A DNA stretch of 64,000 nucleotides from Panaeolus papilionaceus (lineage: Eukaryota; Basidiomycota; Agaricomycetes; Agaricales). The notes below the pieces were generated by a model that saw only the letters and a list, made by a program, of their open reading frames with translations, was not told where the DNA came from and did no database searches. The stretch spans positions 434,001 through 498,000 of the forward strand of contig JADNRZ010000023.1 of assembly GCA_015501605.1 (NCBI GenBank), in the 5' to 3' direction. Numbering within the stretch: the stretch's first letter is position 1; every line of letters begins with the position of its first letter. Shown here in pieces: positions 9,701-21,553 of the stretch. Made by a program: the position numbers and the translations under genes.

Positions 9701-12624
9701 GTCATCTTCTGGATAAGTGTCAATGTCGCTGTCTTCAATACGATGTCCACGTTCATTGTAAACGATCACTGCTGGTCCGCTAAAGAAAAGAAATTAAGAT
9801 CAGAACGTTCACTTGGTCGCGAAAGAGCTTACTATCTGACTTGACCCTGTTGAAAAATGAAAACAAAGCCATGAGAAAGTGTCAAATTTTATCAGCTCAA
9901 AAAGACGCACGTTGTCCATCCACTTGATTCTGGCTTTGAACTCAGTCAAGCCGAAATGGATTTCCACGGAGAAAACAATTGTCCAGTAGTTCTTCCCATT
10001 GCGACCCTTCTTTGGCTCGGCGCTGCCGCTGAGCATGGACAGGTCAGCCTGAACAACACAGAGCGTTGAAAAAGCGTCTAGCAGCAAAGGTAAGATACGT
10101 CGGATGAAGACAAGAACAAGAACGCACCATGGTGCCTTTCAATCCATTTGGGGATTGTATTACCTCCTCTGTAACACCAAATTTCGACTTCGAAGACGGA
10201 TAACATCGACAGGTTGGTCAATTCCGTGCAATATTTCCTCGTGAAAACGGTCGACTCCTTGACCTTAACGCTCTATTTGATAAATTACGCATGGTAAGTT
10301 TTCAGGAAAAGGAGTTTGGCGTTATATACTGACCCTTGCAAGAATGCAATCAAATGCATCGGGAAGGAGTTTGGGACCACTGGGAAGCTCACACAGTTTG
10401 TCTCTTCTCGCGACGTGGTCCGGGTCATCTGGGTTGAGCTCTCGGAGGAATTCAACGCCGTACATATATTTCGACATGCGAGCGGAAACGTGGTGATCGC
10501 AGTAGAAGCCCACGGCGCCATCAGCGACAGCCTTGGATCTGGTCGATGCAGTCAGAATAAATGAGAGAAAAAAAGCCGATGGCAGCCCAACATACGTCTG
10601 TGTGTCTGGCCTGCTGACCTTAACACCAATGGGATGAAGGTGCTCTTGAAGTTGACTAGGATTTTGTAAGAACGACAGTAAAGGTAAAGAAAATCGACTA
10701 GGAGACGTACCCAAACAACCAAGGAGAGGCTGCGTAGCCACCGACCAAAAAGACGGACTTTATGGATCCATTTGAAGCCTTGATTTGAGCTTTGATAGCA
10801 TTGAGAGCAGCGTCGACAGACGGCTCAAACAGGTTGGCAACTACAAGTCATGTCAGCAAGGCAGCGAAAGACAGATCGAAGCCCTCAAACCTTCATTTCC
10901 AGTCAGCTTGAGCTGTCCGGATCGGATACCAACACTGAGGTCTTTGTCCAAGGGACTCCCAAAGTGTACGAACTGCAACTCCCTCTTGTCCCTAAAGAGT
11001 CGCTTTGTTGTCTCATCAAATCGACGCGTAATGTGATCAACGGCATCTGGAGTGCCATATTTCGAATTCTTCAGTTTGCCTAGTGTGGTTCAATGTCGGA
11101 CGAATTTGAATATGGCCGCATGGAGTGGTGATGAACCGAGTGACAGGAGGACAGCCGGAAAAGGCAGGGAACCGGTAAAATAAGCATATTTGGACGATAT
11201 AGGCAACGTTGCAGAAATGTATATGATGGAGATAGAGAGGGTCCGAAAGATGTCAGGGAGCGAGGTTGGGAAAATGACGAAAGAGAGTTTGCAATGTTGG
11301 AAAGTTGTAGTAAGCGACGACCCAAACTGCACAGATGTAGAAGACCTCACTTTCAAAAAATTCCCTGGCCCTCCGACTGACAAAGATGGAGCCCGCGAAT
11401 ATACCTATAAGAAGTGGATGTGAGGTTCATTCCTCCCGCTGATTGTCACGAGAGAAGGACAGGTCAAAGATGACAGCTTGCATTAATGATAAGACGCAAA
11501 GTTGCGCAGCAGATGGTCCAGGGAGGATGAAAGACCCAAAGGAAAGCACGATAAAATGGGGGCACTTACAATCGGGGGGAGCAATTTCTTCCATAGTCAA
11601 GGGTGATGTTCCTTTAATAGCGTAAGCACTGATGTCCAATGTACCTCCTCCAGCATCAGCGATAAGGAAGCCATTCTTGGAAGGACTCTTAAGGCCGTCG
11701 GTGGCGTCAGTAAACTACAAATTGCGTTTAAGAATTTAACGCACCGATAACACATCTGCTGCGAGACCATTGAGCACGCAAGCATGCAAACTGGCCTCTC
11801 CTTCAGTTACGAAACGAATTCTGGCTCTCCCTTCATCAGTGTCGGGCACAAGCCGGCCATACACTGCTGCGTTCCGCATTCTAGTTTGTTGAGGTCCCTC
11901 CCAGCCATTTGGGTGGCTCAATATGAATTGGATATCGTTTTCAACGGAATCCCAGAGCTCTCTGCCATTGGCATGAGTGTCCGTAATGTAAGATCGTGTG
12001 CAGCGGTGGAGATAGGAAAGGTAGTCGCCGAAAACATGAACTGGAGTTTTCTTCTTGGGAAGTGGTGAAAGACGCATGCCGTTCATGTTCAGTTGCATAG
12101 TTCGTGGACGCAAACGTAGTTTGAACCTGTATGTTGAACGATAGTCAGCACGATCGAAATAGACGCCAAAGAACGAGATAGCAATCACATACAGTTCAGC
12201 CTTGATCCAATTCTCATCCTCAGCTTGGGCAATGACGGACGAGTTATCGGCCTCAGCACCGGCAGCCATAACAGTTCCATACTTGTCGTAGTATATCACA
12301 GAGGGTATCTTAGAGTTTCCTGCTACATGTTCTTGTCCTGGAAACCTAGATATTAAAACCGATTCATGTAGTCAGCGATCGGGTTGATAATCAACCAAGT
12401 CCAAGCTCCATGCTCACCGAGTGACACCTAAAATCTTGGGTATTTCTCCTGGTTCTAGCACGGCATAGGAGACCTGGGGAAGGGTCAAAAGTGAGCAATC
12501 GGCTGCCTAAACAGGGACCGGAAGGGGATCGTACGCCGCTAAATGTTGTCCCGACATCGATGGCGATGACGAGTGATCTGGAGAGCCCGCTGTACGGCTT
12601 CCGGGTATCAGCCGTATGTTTCAT
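6791..12624 (-). CDS. HSPA12-type Hsp70 protein fused to a long GW/WG-rich, coiled-coil, poly-lysine tail
   Basis: Model: complement(join(6791..9779,9833..9846,9911..10077,10164..10272,10334..10538,10596..10655,10711..10840,10891..11079,11351..11404,11570..11687,11745..12126,12193..12345,12418..12473,12535..12624)), 14 exons, 1571 aa. Residues 1-585 are an Hsp70 ATPase of the HSPA12A/B-like group: phosphate-1 loop AIDVGTTFSG (21-30), phosphate-2 loop IADAGGGTLD (236-245), adenosine loop VFLVGGYAASPW (about 377-388), and the group's C-terminal strands VEIHFGLTEFKARIKW and GPAVIVYNERG. The tail of about 990 residues is Ser/Pro-rich with repeats (FGEPPA, DRPxS), about twelve GW or WG dipeptides, a Lys/Glu coiled coil and at least four runs of lysine, ending in seven lysines. 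The exon at 9833 is only 14 nt. The intron 11688..11744 could instead be read as 30 nt, adding nine residues. Such Hsp70s normally stop after the VIVY strand, so the tail is unusual. Confidence 0.82.
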
Positions 12625-15086
12625 CAGTACGTTCTAAGCCAATCGCGGTCAAAAAGACGAGTGCAAGAGGCAAAAACGCAAGGGCATATGGTAGTAGATG
12701 AACAACAATTACAATGGAATCAAAAAGCCAACCCTGGGGTAGTTTAAGGAAAATTTTTAACACGAGGCTTTGACGGGTCCTTGATGTCGGCAGAATTCCC
12801 TTACACCTTGCTTTGGTATACCAGGGTAGCAATACTCATCAGGACGCGCCATGCATACGTAGCCCTCAACTAATTATTGTTCCCAACACGTTTCTGCAAC
12901 GAGGCGTTCGTTCGAAAAATTTCGGGTTTGCTGAGAACGGTTCCATCATTTATGCAGCGTGGCAAGCCGACATCGTTGCAGGAGACGGAGCACCACAGAT
13001 AAGTTTAACTCCCATCAATTTCCTTTGACAAAGACTTCCATGCACAAAGCCAATGTAAGAATACAGCACGGTGGTATTACAGAACATCTAATTCGAGGGA
13101 CAAGTTGATCACCAGTTGGAGAACGACTGATCACCAACTTTATTCAATATCTGACTTCTCTGCCCTGTACTTCATGAAGCATTTAGAGCTAAAATGCACC
13201 AATGTGTTCACAATTAAATGCGCAATTACCACTCTACACAAAGACCAGGTTATCCAGTGTCTCATCTATCTGAACGAAACTCCTAATTGCTTCGCCTGTG
13301 TGCACTCTGTCAACCCCTTGGACAACATTGGAAGTAATCTTGGCCTGCGCACCTCTAGTCCTTTCCAAAGCCCAGTCAGCCAACAGTCAATCTTGGCCTC
13401 CGTGATAAGCTCCATGCACTCTGACGGGATATGACGATGGATTCAGGACGGAAATTGTATCGCAGCCAGGGGGGAGTTACTACGCTTTCACTCTTGTTAG
13501 AGTTCAGTGTGCGCGTATCTGCACTATAGCTCTGAGATTATTGGCGCGCTGCTCATGATAGGATAGTGATACGCGATGTCCTCTGCATTCGATTACGATT
13601 GAGAGCGTGATCTGGCCTCATAATTGTATTGGAGAAACTCGAGGGGTGGAAGGTGGATTCTGGATGACGGAACGAAGGTGGGATCGTTCAACCCATACTT
13701 CAATGGTGGTATATATATGCATGTAGGAAACCCACCAAACCCCTCGATATCACCGCCTGACTTGGAGTACGATGGTCTACTATATGTAATAAATACTCAG
13801 GGAGAATACGCAGGGTGTAGAGCCAATAAAAGGGAGTCACATCAATCTACACCTGACATATTCTTCGTAGCCAGGTACGGACTGAAATACGGTCTTCCTG
13901 GTCTTCAGTCTCTGATCTCTCCGCCCTCTGAGTCCAGTTTAACCCCCAACCCCCCCACCCCCCCACCCCTTTGGCTCGTTCAACCATTACACGTTTATTT
14001 GAAGAGGTCATCGCCTTGATTCGTTGATATGAACAGACCTTTCATTGACAGGCTCCACCCTACGTTTTTAGTGGCTTAGAAATCCAGAGATCGGGGTTTG
14101 TATAATAGACATGGGAATTATGACCTTGATACGCTCTGGCTCTGTTTCACTTTTCACTTCATACTTGCACAGTTTGCGCAAACCAACATGATGGAATTGG
14201 TTCATCTCTTCGTATCGCGCCACGGCGTCTCACACTTCTATGAATCCGGCATTACGGGATTAAAATCTGCCCGGTTCCGGCGCCTAATGCTTTCCGCTCA
14301 TCAACAATCCAACGCGGCGCTTGAAATCAGGTCACCTCGATCGAGCTCCAGGCTCCCCTCACATACCGAGCCTTCGAAAAACACTCCCAGATCATGTATG
14401 TATAAGCCAAACTATTTAGTCATGCTGCATGACTGGGCATATATTTGCGACATGTCAAGGCTTGTCATCAGCACATGGGACGGCTGAATATTTCCTTTAA
14501 ATTGTCCGAGTGGTGCCTATCAGATTATGACATCTTGATGTGGATATCTCTGCGTAAGCCGGTTGCTCATAATGGACTGAAAAAAACTTGATATGAAGGT
14601 ACATGATCGTCAGCCCAAAACCGCGCGGCATTTATGATGCTACGAAAGCCTGAAACGCGCCTTTTGCCTGCCCTCGCAACCTTTGTATGTACTTCATCAT
14701 ATTTCCTAGGCTCAGCGACTTGATAGGTACTTGTATTTGAAAGCGGTAGCAATGTCATTAATGCGGGAGACGTCAGACTTCGTCGGCTTTATTGCCTCGT
14801 TGCGCTTGTGCTTCTCCATTGAGTTCCATCACTGTGATAACTGGTTATATTCGCAAGATGTTTGTGAAGATATCACCGCTCGTCGCCGTGCATTATTGTA
14901 GATTAATATTATTGTCGACCGATGTTGATCCGTCTAAATAATCCTCAGGGCGCTTTCTGAAAACGTCGATCCTCGTGTGTTCTTTTTCCTCTTTGCCTGA
15001 TAGTAATCTCAGGTAATCAGCCCGCTCCAAGACAACACAGAACCTATATAATGGAGACCATTCGGCGTTTTGCATGTGATCAAGCA
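12625..15086. other. Intergenic region with a C-rich tract
   Basis: About 2.5 kb between the Hsp70-fusion start and the tyrosinase start. Short ORFs on the plus strand (13105-13434, 13624-14019, 14098-14487) show no domain and end in low-complexity sequence. A cytosine-rich tract of several C runs broken by A lies at about 13942-13970. No RNA gene or transposon was recognised. Confidence 0.4.
15045..15052 (+). promoter_or_regulatory. Probable TATA box of the tyrosinase gene
   Basis: A TATATAAT element lies 35 bp before the tyrosinase ATG at 15087. If used, the 5' leader would be very short. The assignment rests on motif and position only. Confidence 0.35.
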
Positions 15087-16402
15087 ATGCTCTTTCAGCG
15101 CACCTCCCTGCTTACTGCACTTCTCTTCCTCGTCACTTTGACATCAGCTAAGCCAAGAAAGGGGCGTAAGCAATGTCATAAGCCGCTGATTCGAAAGGAA
15201 TGGTAGGTCGATTGCAACTCTACGCACAATAGATATACAGTATTTACTGATAGATGGACGCTCAGGCGGACACTGAGCCGAAAGGCACAGACCGAATACT
15301 TGAGCGCTGTTCAATGTTTCCTCACGAAACCAGGAATTACCCCTCCTGAAATCGCACCTGGAGCAGTCTCCCGCTACGATGACCTGGTTGTTACCCATAA
15401 CACCCAAGCAATGAGCATTCATTTTGTGGTAAGTGAATTACCATCACACGAACTGTCGGCACCTGATTAGCACCTCTCTGAATAGGGACACTTCTTACCT
15501 TGGCATCGTTGGTACACTGCGATCTACGAGAAGGGTCTCAGAGAGGAGTGTGGCTACAAGGGCGCCCAGCCGTACGTCTTCCCTGAATGCTGTAATCTTG
15601 ACTTATAAGTTATAATGCTTACCTTTATCTTCCTACGTAGATACTGGGACTGGAACCTCGATGCCCCTCCTCTCGGAAGCCTCACTACTTCGCCTCTATG
15701 GGATAGTGTCTATGGGTTTGGAGGAAATGGTCCCTACGAGCCTATCCCCGCAGGATCCCCCCTCGAGCGGTTTGCCGTCCCAGGACGCACCGGTGGAGGC
15801 TGCGTCACCGATGGTCCCTTCGTCAACATGACGGTACGCATCGGGCCAGGCGCGGATCTGTCAGGAAACCAGGCCAGGTGCCTGACCAGGGATTTCAGTC
15901 CATCATTTGCCAGTCGCTACCTTGGAAAGAATATGACGGATATCACAATGGCACCTGCAACTTTTGGAGAGTTTATCAGAGTTGTCGAGGGCGGCCCCAG
16001 CTTTGATGATTCAAGTTTGCATGGTGGAGGACATTTCGGTGTTGGTGGAACGCTTGGAGTCATGGGCGACAATGCTAACAGCCCAGGGGGTGCGGCCCCT
16101 TTTGTTTGTGAACATTGTCCGTCTTTTTACTAACGCACCCTTTGGCAGACCCTGTATTCTTCCTCCACCACGCCAACCTCGATCGCCTCTGGTGGTCTTG
16201 GCAAAAGAAGAACCTCGCACAGCGTTTGACGGACATGTCAGGTCCCATCCACATTATGGACTACAACAATGCAGAAGGTGGAAATGTCACTCTGGCCTTC
16301 CCGCTCAGCGTCGGAGTGAATGCAGATGACGTCGTTATCAACGACGTTATGCACATTCAACGCGGTGAATTATGCTATGACTATGCCACCCTCTACGTTT
16401 GA
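15087..16402 (+). CDS. Secreted short-type tyrosinase (polyphenol oxidase)
   Basis: Model: join(15087..15202,15266..15428,15486..15571,15641..16089,16149..16402), 355 aa. A type-3 copper enzyme that oxidises phenols to quinones, outside the cell here: residues 1-21 form a signal peptide (LLTALLFLVTLTSA). CuA histidines are at about H83 (VVTHNTQ), H91 (SIHFV) and H100 (FLPWHRW). CuB is the LHGGGHFGVGG segment plus FFLHHANLDRLWW. The C-terminus ends CYDYATLYV, which looks like the Y-x-Y motif that closes the catalytic domain. The inhibitory C-terminal lid domain of mushroom PPO is absent, so this is the short secreted class. The second exon begins at 15266; the nearer AG at 15254 would give an immediate stop. 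It converges on the chitin deacetylase gene, 231 bp away. Confidence 0.92.
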
Positions 16403-16633
16403 GGTTCTGCGGAGGGGGGAACAATACTTGCCATCATTCAATGTCATCTTTATATAAAATCTCAAAATACTTACATCTTGCCAGATGAAATGTCGAACAC
16501 AATGTGTTGTGCACAGTTCTATGTCAGATAGTAAGTGTATGCATCTAGAATAGTCCAAAATAGTCCGTAGAGTCCTTAGAGTAGAAATAATGTTAGGTGG
16601 AATGTATATACTAAGTCCTTGATCGTCTTTGCA

Positions 16634-17962
16634 TTAGCAGGTCCAACTTCCCTGTATGCATGGAATTACAGAGAAATATTCTCAGTTCGTGTTCAATTAT
16701 GAATAGAAAAAGGTCTCACATCTCTTGGCGAGGGCTCAGCGACCTTCAGGTAAGGTGATGTGCCCAAGCACTCAGACAAAGTGACGAGCTTGTAGTCAGC
16801 AGCTTGAAGCTTTTGAATAGCATATGGAAGCGTTGAGCGGCTGTGTATTCGTGAAAGGAAGAATTAGCTAGGTGCAACAACGCAGAAAGCAGCGATAATA
16901 CTAACATCGAGGTTTCTGAATAAGGGCAAAGTTAGTCATGTTGCACCTAATCTTCGTGAAAAAGGTTCTGAAGGCTCACCGTGTACGTCATGTTGAAGAG
17001 ACATGATTGTCGGGGGGTGTCTGCTAATTACTTCGTCGTAGTTAGCCTTTTGCTGCTCAGCCGAAGCACCAACAGAGTCGCCCGAGTCGAAGTCCCAGTA
17101 GACAATGTCCTGCTGTCTTGCCGCTGCGACCTCCAAGACCTGATCGTTGTAGTTTCCATACGCTGGAATAAACAACGTAAGCATTGTAGAACGCTGCGCA
17201 GTAAAAGAAAGGGCTCACGAGGTCTAGTATACGCGACAGAAGCTCCTGTAATCTTACGAATAGCATCTGCGTTACGTTTAGAATTTACCATAGGTTATCT
17301 AGAGGAAGTAGTTACCTTCAGTACGAGCCATTTCAGTGTTGACTAGAATATATGTAAGGCAACCTTGTCTCGTATAAGAGAAAATCAAGCGACGTACTTT
17401 CCTCCCTTGAAAGGGTCGAAAGATCCGCATGCGCCCAAGTATGCGATGCAATCTGATGACCACGATCGTACGCATACTTCAAGTTAGCGGCATACTGCTC
17501 GTCATAAATGCAGCCCCCTTTATTTGTGTTTGTCAGTGAAGAATCCAAGACAATAGGCAAACTAAACGAACAATTATGGCCGTCTTGGGTTGCCATCTGT
17601 CAGTCCTGGATGGCATGCAGTAGAAGGATTGAAATATCACTCACTAACGAAGAACGTTCCCTTCGCACCAACAGCGTCTAATTTATCAACAGCTTCTTTC
17701 CTACATGAGCCCTATTCAGTCATATCCAGTCAAAGTAGTCAGACCAGAGTCATTAGGCGTACGTAAAGATGTATGGACCGTCATCCTAGTTACATGTGAG
17801 ATAAGTTCTAAACCTGCACCTCTCGAGAATTGGACTCACAAATGTTAGTGCAGCAGTACCAGGTACGGTGCAGCTCCTGATAACCTGAGCCTTCGGGGAA
17901 TTGGTGGGACCTGCAGCAGCTAGCGCAGCCAAAGAAAGAGCAAGAGAAACTGCAAGATGCAT
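16634..17962 (-). CDS. Chitin deacetylase-like polysaccharide deacetylase (CE4), secreted
   Basis: Model: complement(join(16634..16651,16720..16840,16906..16915,16980..17162,17219..17266,17316..17342,17398..17517,17572..17583,17645..17700,17763..17785,17840..17962)), 11 exons, 246 aa. CE4 enzymes remove acetyl groups from chitin with a metal-dependent active site. Signal peptide 1-18 is rich in Ala/Leu. Motif 1 is LTFDDGP (Asp42-Asp43), motif 2 is SHTWAH (metal ligands H97 and H101), motif 3 is TRPPYGNYND, followed by YWDFDSGDS and a late LQHDVHE-type motif. The C-terminus ends DGSWTC, a common ending in basidiomycete members. Two exons are only 10 and 12 nt, yet all phases close and each motif is intact across its junction. 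A cell-wall remodelling role is inferred from the family. Confidence 0.9.
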
Positions 17963-18680
17963 GGTCGTCGTAGGTTAAGAGGGAGAAGGTGATAAAAGAA
18001 TGACAAAAGTAGGACAAAAAGAGTGTTTAAAAGAGTGGAAGGAGCACAGCAGTCCGCGGTTCGGGGCAGAAACTAACTTTCGAACAGATGGTTTCGAAGT
18101 TTGTTTTATAGTCCACTGCGTCGCTGTTGTTCGGCTGTGTGGTGACGCCGTAAATGAGTCTTCGATTTTTCATGATTGGTCGATAGGATCAATATCTGTT
18201 GAAAAATTAGTCTAACAGCCGACGTGCCGGGTTAGTATACGGCCCCCATGCGCAACTTGAGTCTTGAAGTGAATCTAGTGAAATATGCAAGCGAGTCAGA
18301 CAGAGAATTGCGCTCAAACCTTTGCTGAGGAGTCGGCGGAATTGACAAAAGTCCAGTTTCAACAATCCCGCTAGTGTGAGCTATCGTGCGAATGGCGCCC
18401 CATGCCTATGTTGACCGAAACGGATAAACAAACACGGTTCACCTAGCGCCCCGCATTGGGATGACTCTATGTAAATTGTGTTTCATGTGAGTATGATCCT
18501 CATATAATCAGTCATACGAATTACAGCGAGCTGTTAAGGTAGTAACCAACTCTGACGCTAGGATAAATGCGTAGCAGAGGTGAAAAGTGCAATATAAATT
18601 AGATTAATGTGCGCTGTAACAAAAAACTCTTATTAAATAGGTTGCGTATACCTGGGGTTCGAAATGATTACCTACCAATT
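17963..18680. other. Intergenic region between chitin deacetylase and a membrane-protein gene
   Basis: About 0.7 kb upstream of the deacetylase start and downstream of the membrane-protein stop. Nothing beyond weak AT-rich promoter-like sequence (a TTTTAAA-type stretch on the minus strand near 18027) was seen. Confidence 0.35.
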
Positions 18681-20194
18681 CTACCATAACATCGATCGCA
18701 TGGTCTTCTCATCCCTCCAGTGGAAAAATGGAGCAAAAAGCGACTTCAGAACAGGGATAATGCAAGCTGCTATTCCAAGAAGTCCAAAGAGAACCAATGG
18801 TACTGTCAAAAGTCGCAATATGTTCAACAGTCTGATGGCGAGGCCCATAGGGGGAACAAGCATATAACGACGTGAATGATGATATGCCTGATTATCTTGA
18901 TTGATAGGGGTGCTAAAAACAAACAGCGCAATGGATGCAATTCATTAATATGGTGAACAAATACTGTGCGTGATCGAAGACTGACTTGAGTATGCACTGA
19001 GCGAAGAGAAAAAACCAGGAGGGATTAGCGAGGCTATCCACCTCGTACCCTTGCGAATTGCACGATAGGGGACAAGTAGATAGCGAAAGCGGTCATGGAA
19101 AATGAGGAGGACAAGCAACGAAGGGATAACTGTGGATATGGAGGTGAGGGCTGCCATCAATATTATCAGGGATTTGAGAGCATTGTCATGTATTCCGTCG
19201 AAAGCAGTAATAAGGATGTCTGGGCCAGGTGTAATAGGGGGTTCCTTTAGCCTCTCCGGGATGTTTTCAACCATAGTCCACGTAAACAAGGCAGATAACC
19301 CTAGTGTACCATAAAATAAGGTGTGTACTAGGGCTACATCATATGCTGTGAGGACTAAGTAAAGCTCTGCAAAAATTTATACTGACTGGCAACTGTTATC
19401 GAAGAAACTGGACGAGAATAATCCAAACGAAAGAGGCTGGGGAACACAGTGCCCCCACGATCCTGATACAAACCTAGTACAAAGAGACTAAAACGCCGGT
19501 AAGCCCTCATGTCAGGCAGAAAAGGTCGGATCTACCATGTAGTAATGATAACAGCAAAAACCCAGTCAACAGTGGTGAGTGCAGTGGAGTACCCCAGGTA
19601 GCTAAGTGTCGCTTTGACAAGCCCAAACAGGATCGCAACGAGCGATACGAGAATGTTGTATCCAGAGATGGTGGGTAAGCGTTTAGGCCCAGCATAGGAG
19701 GCTCGACGCCTTTCAGAGGACATTCCTGAGGCATTCGTAATTCCAGTTTGGAGATAGGAGCTCAGACTGCCAAGGAGGTCAAAATTAAAGAACCACATAA
19801 GAACCGGCGACAAATCTTCTTCATCTTCCATAAGACCCAATAAAAACAACCTGATCCCATGAAGATATAAACTTGCTACGTTTTTCATGCTTGAGGGTAT
19901 GAGCTTACATGATAAAGAGAATTGTTCCGCCAATCCATTCAAGTGCGATCGGTGCCAGAGTTTTTCCCTGATAGCTGAATGCTGCTTTGAGAGTTCCAAT
20001 AACCAGGCCAAGAAGCAAGACTAGCAAGCAATGAGGCGTCAATATTGGATACCAGGGTGGGTCCATCTCTGGCTTCAAATTTGGGTCTAGTAAGTACTAT
20101 AGATTGTGCATAATGAATACTTCGATGTAAACCAAGGATGTGGTAGATGATACGGGAGATAGTACAAGACCTGTGATGAATAGCCAAGACTCAT
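18681..20194 (-). CDS. Uncharacterised polytopic membrane protein
   Basis: Model: complement(join(18681..18912,18982..19364,19409..19487,19536..19850,19909..20096,20171..20194)), 406 aa. I do not recognise the family. Six to eight hydrophobic segments are visible, among them HCLLVLLLGLVIGTL, YNILVSLVAILFGLV, TVDWVFAVIIT, LFYGTLGLSALFTW, VIPSLLVLLIF and VPLVLFGLLGIAACII. A charged loop MEDEEDLSPVL and an RRRASYAGPKR stretch lie between them. Introns are 44-74 nt. Shorter alternatives for introns 2 and 3 (19 and 30 nt) were discarded because fungal introns that small are very rare. The start could instead be the Met in exon 2 (MDPPWYP). No transport motif was seen. Confidence 0.65.
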
Positions 20195-20974
20195 TTCAAA
20201 CGGAGATTGAATCCCAGAGATCTAAAATTGTCAAGGTCATTTGAACTGGGTATGATTATTTATTACACCGACACAGATTAAATCGAATGACCCTCTGCGT
20301 AATGCTGGCCGCCCAATATAAACTACTCCATGAATCAACGACCTCCAAAACAGGACCAGGCACTCTTGATTCCGGGTATTTTACGACTCTTGAATCCAGG
20401 CATTCTCTGACATTCCCTCATGTTCTGGGCTATACATAAGTATGATATCGATTATGACGCCTTTCCACACGGGAGGGCGCCGGTCATTCCCGCTGGCAAC
20501 CTCCTGAGCCTTGAGCCGGTACCCGCTTTATGTCCTCTGCTAATGTTATGAGAGCGTAGACTTTATGTGGTCATGCAAGGACGCGTCAGAATTCGAGAGG
20601 TGAATTTCAATCAGGGCTTGTGCAGACGTGGGTTTTTTTGATGTTGCCAGCTCACAATCGCCTTCCCATGAGCCCAAAGTTGATCTTGCAACTGCAGTGC
20701 GTCTTACATTGTTACATACGCTTACGATGTCTCCGCATGCCATTAACGCCGGGGTAGCGGAAGAAAACTCGGCGCCATCAGAGAGGAAAATGGGACGAAC
20801 ATGATTGGCCAACGGAGGGAATCGGGACTAGCACGTGACCGGTGCCACGGGAGTCTTAAGCGGCTTGAAAAACTGGTTTTAACATTTGTATTTTAACCTC
20901 CACCTCATCGTCCTTTGGTCGTATCCATCCTTCGTCTATTCTCTTTTTAATATCCCTTATATTCTCCTATAAAA
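20195..20974. other. Divergent intergenic region upstream of cytochrome c
   Basis: About 0.8 kb separating the divergent membrane-protein and cytochrome c starts. The last 80 bp before the cytochrome c ATG are pyrimidine-rich. No gene seen. Confidence 0.35.
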
Positions 20975-21553
20975 ATGCCTTTTACTCCAGGTATGTACCA
21001 TTTGCCACATCTCGCTTCAGTTTCGGCCATTTGTACTGTTGGAGCAAGTTCTAACCTCGATGACGTGCAGGTGACTCTGCTAAGGGTGCTTCCCTCTTCA
21101 AGACCCGTTGCGCTCAGTGCCACACTGTCGGCGCTGGTGAGCCCAACAAAGTCGGACCTAACCTTCACGGGTGAGTTTTCTAGTCTGCGTTACGTTCTAG
21201 TCCGCTGGACTGACCTTATAATTTTTAGTATCTTCGGCCGCAAGTCTGGTCAGGCTGACGGTTTCTCATACACCGCTGCTAACATCAACAAGGGTGTTAC
21301 ATGGGATGAGCACAGCATGTTCGAGTACCTCGAGAACCCCAAAAAGGTACGTCATCGCCTTAGTTCAACGTCAACTTGCTCTTATTTTTTCTGTCTTACT
21401 TTCAGTACATTCCTGGAACCAAGATGGCCTTCGCTGGCTTGAAGAAGGACAAGGACAGGAACGACCTCATCACCTACCTCAAGGAATCTGTGAGTGTTCC
21501 GTTTCTTTCCATGAGGTCATTGGCGACTAACCGATGTTCCGTAGTGCGCTTAA
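20975..21553 (+). CDS. CYC1: Cytochrome c
   Basis: Model: join(20975..20990,21071..21170,21229..21346,21406..21489,21545..21553), 108 aa. This is the soluble haem protein of the mitochondrial intermembrane space that carries electrons from complex III to complex IV. The haem-binding CAQCH is in the segment [20 protein letters not shown], the axial methionine is in [14 protein letters not shown], and [20 protein letters not shown] is fully conserved. Exon 1 has 16 nt, and exon 5 has 9 nt carrying just Cys-Ala-stop. The sequence, length and intron phases are all normal, so this copy looks functional. Confidence 0.97.

Noticed and set aside
6791..9769. A separate gene coding for a 992-aa low-complexity protein
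   Set aside because: Its natural upstream exons carry the last strands of the Hsp70 domain and join it in frame, so it is the C-terminal part of the 14-exon Hsp70-fusion gene.
10128..10130. ATG at 10130 as start of the low-complexity gene with a one-codon exon
   Set aside because: The Hsp70 exon 10164..10272 splices to 10077 with the correct phase and restores family sequence, so this ATG is inside an intron.
11688..11744. A 30-nt intron (11715..11744) in the Hsp70 gene
   Set aside because: Very short for a fungal intron; the 57-nt alternative keeps the phase and gives a spacing closer to the family. It cannot be fully excluded.
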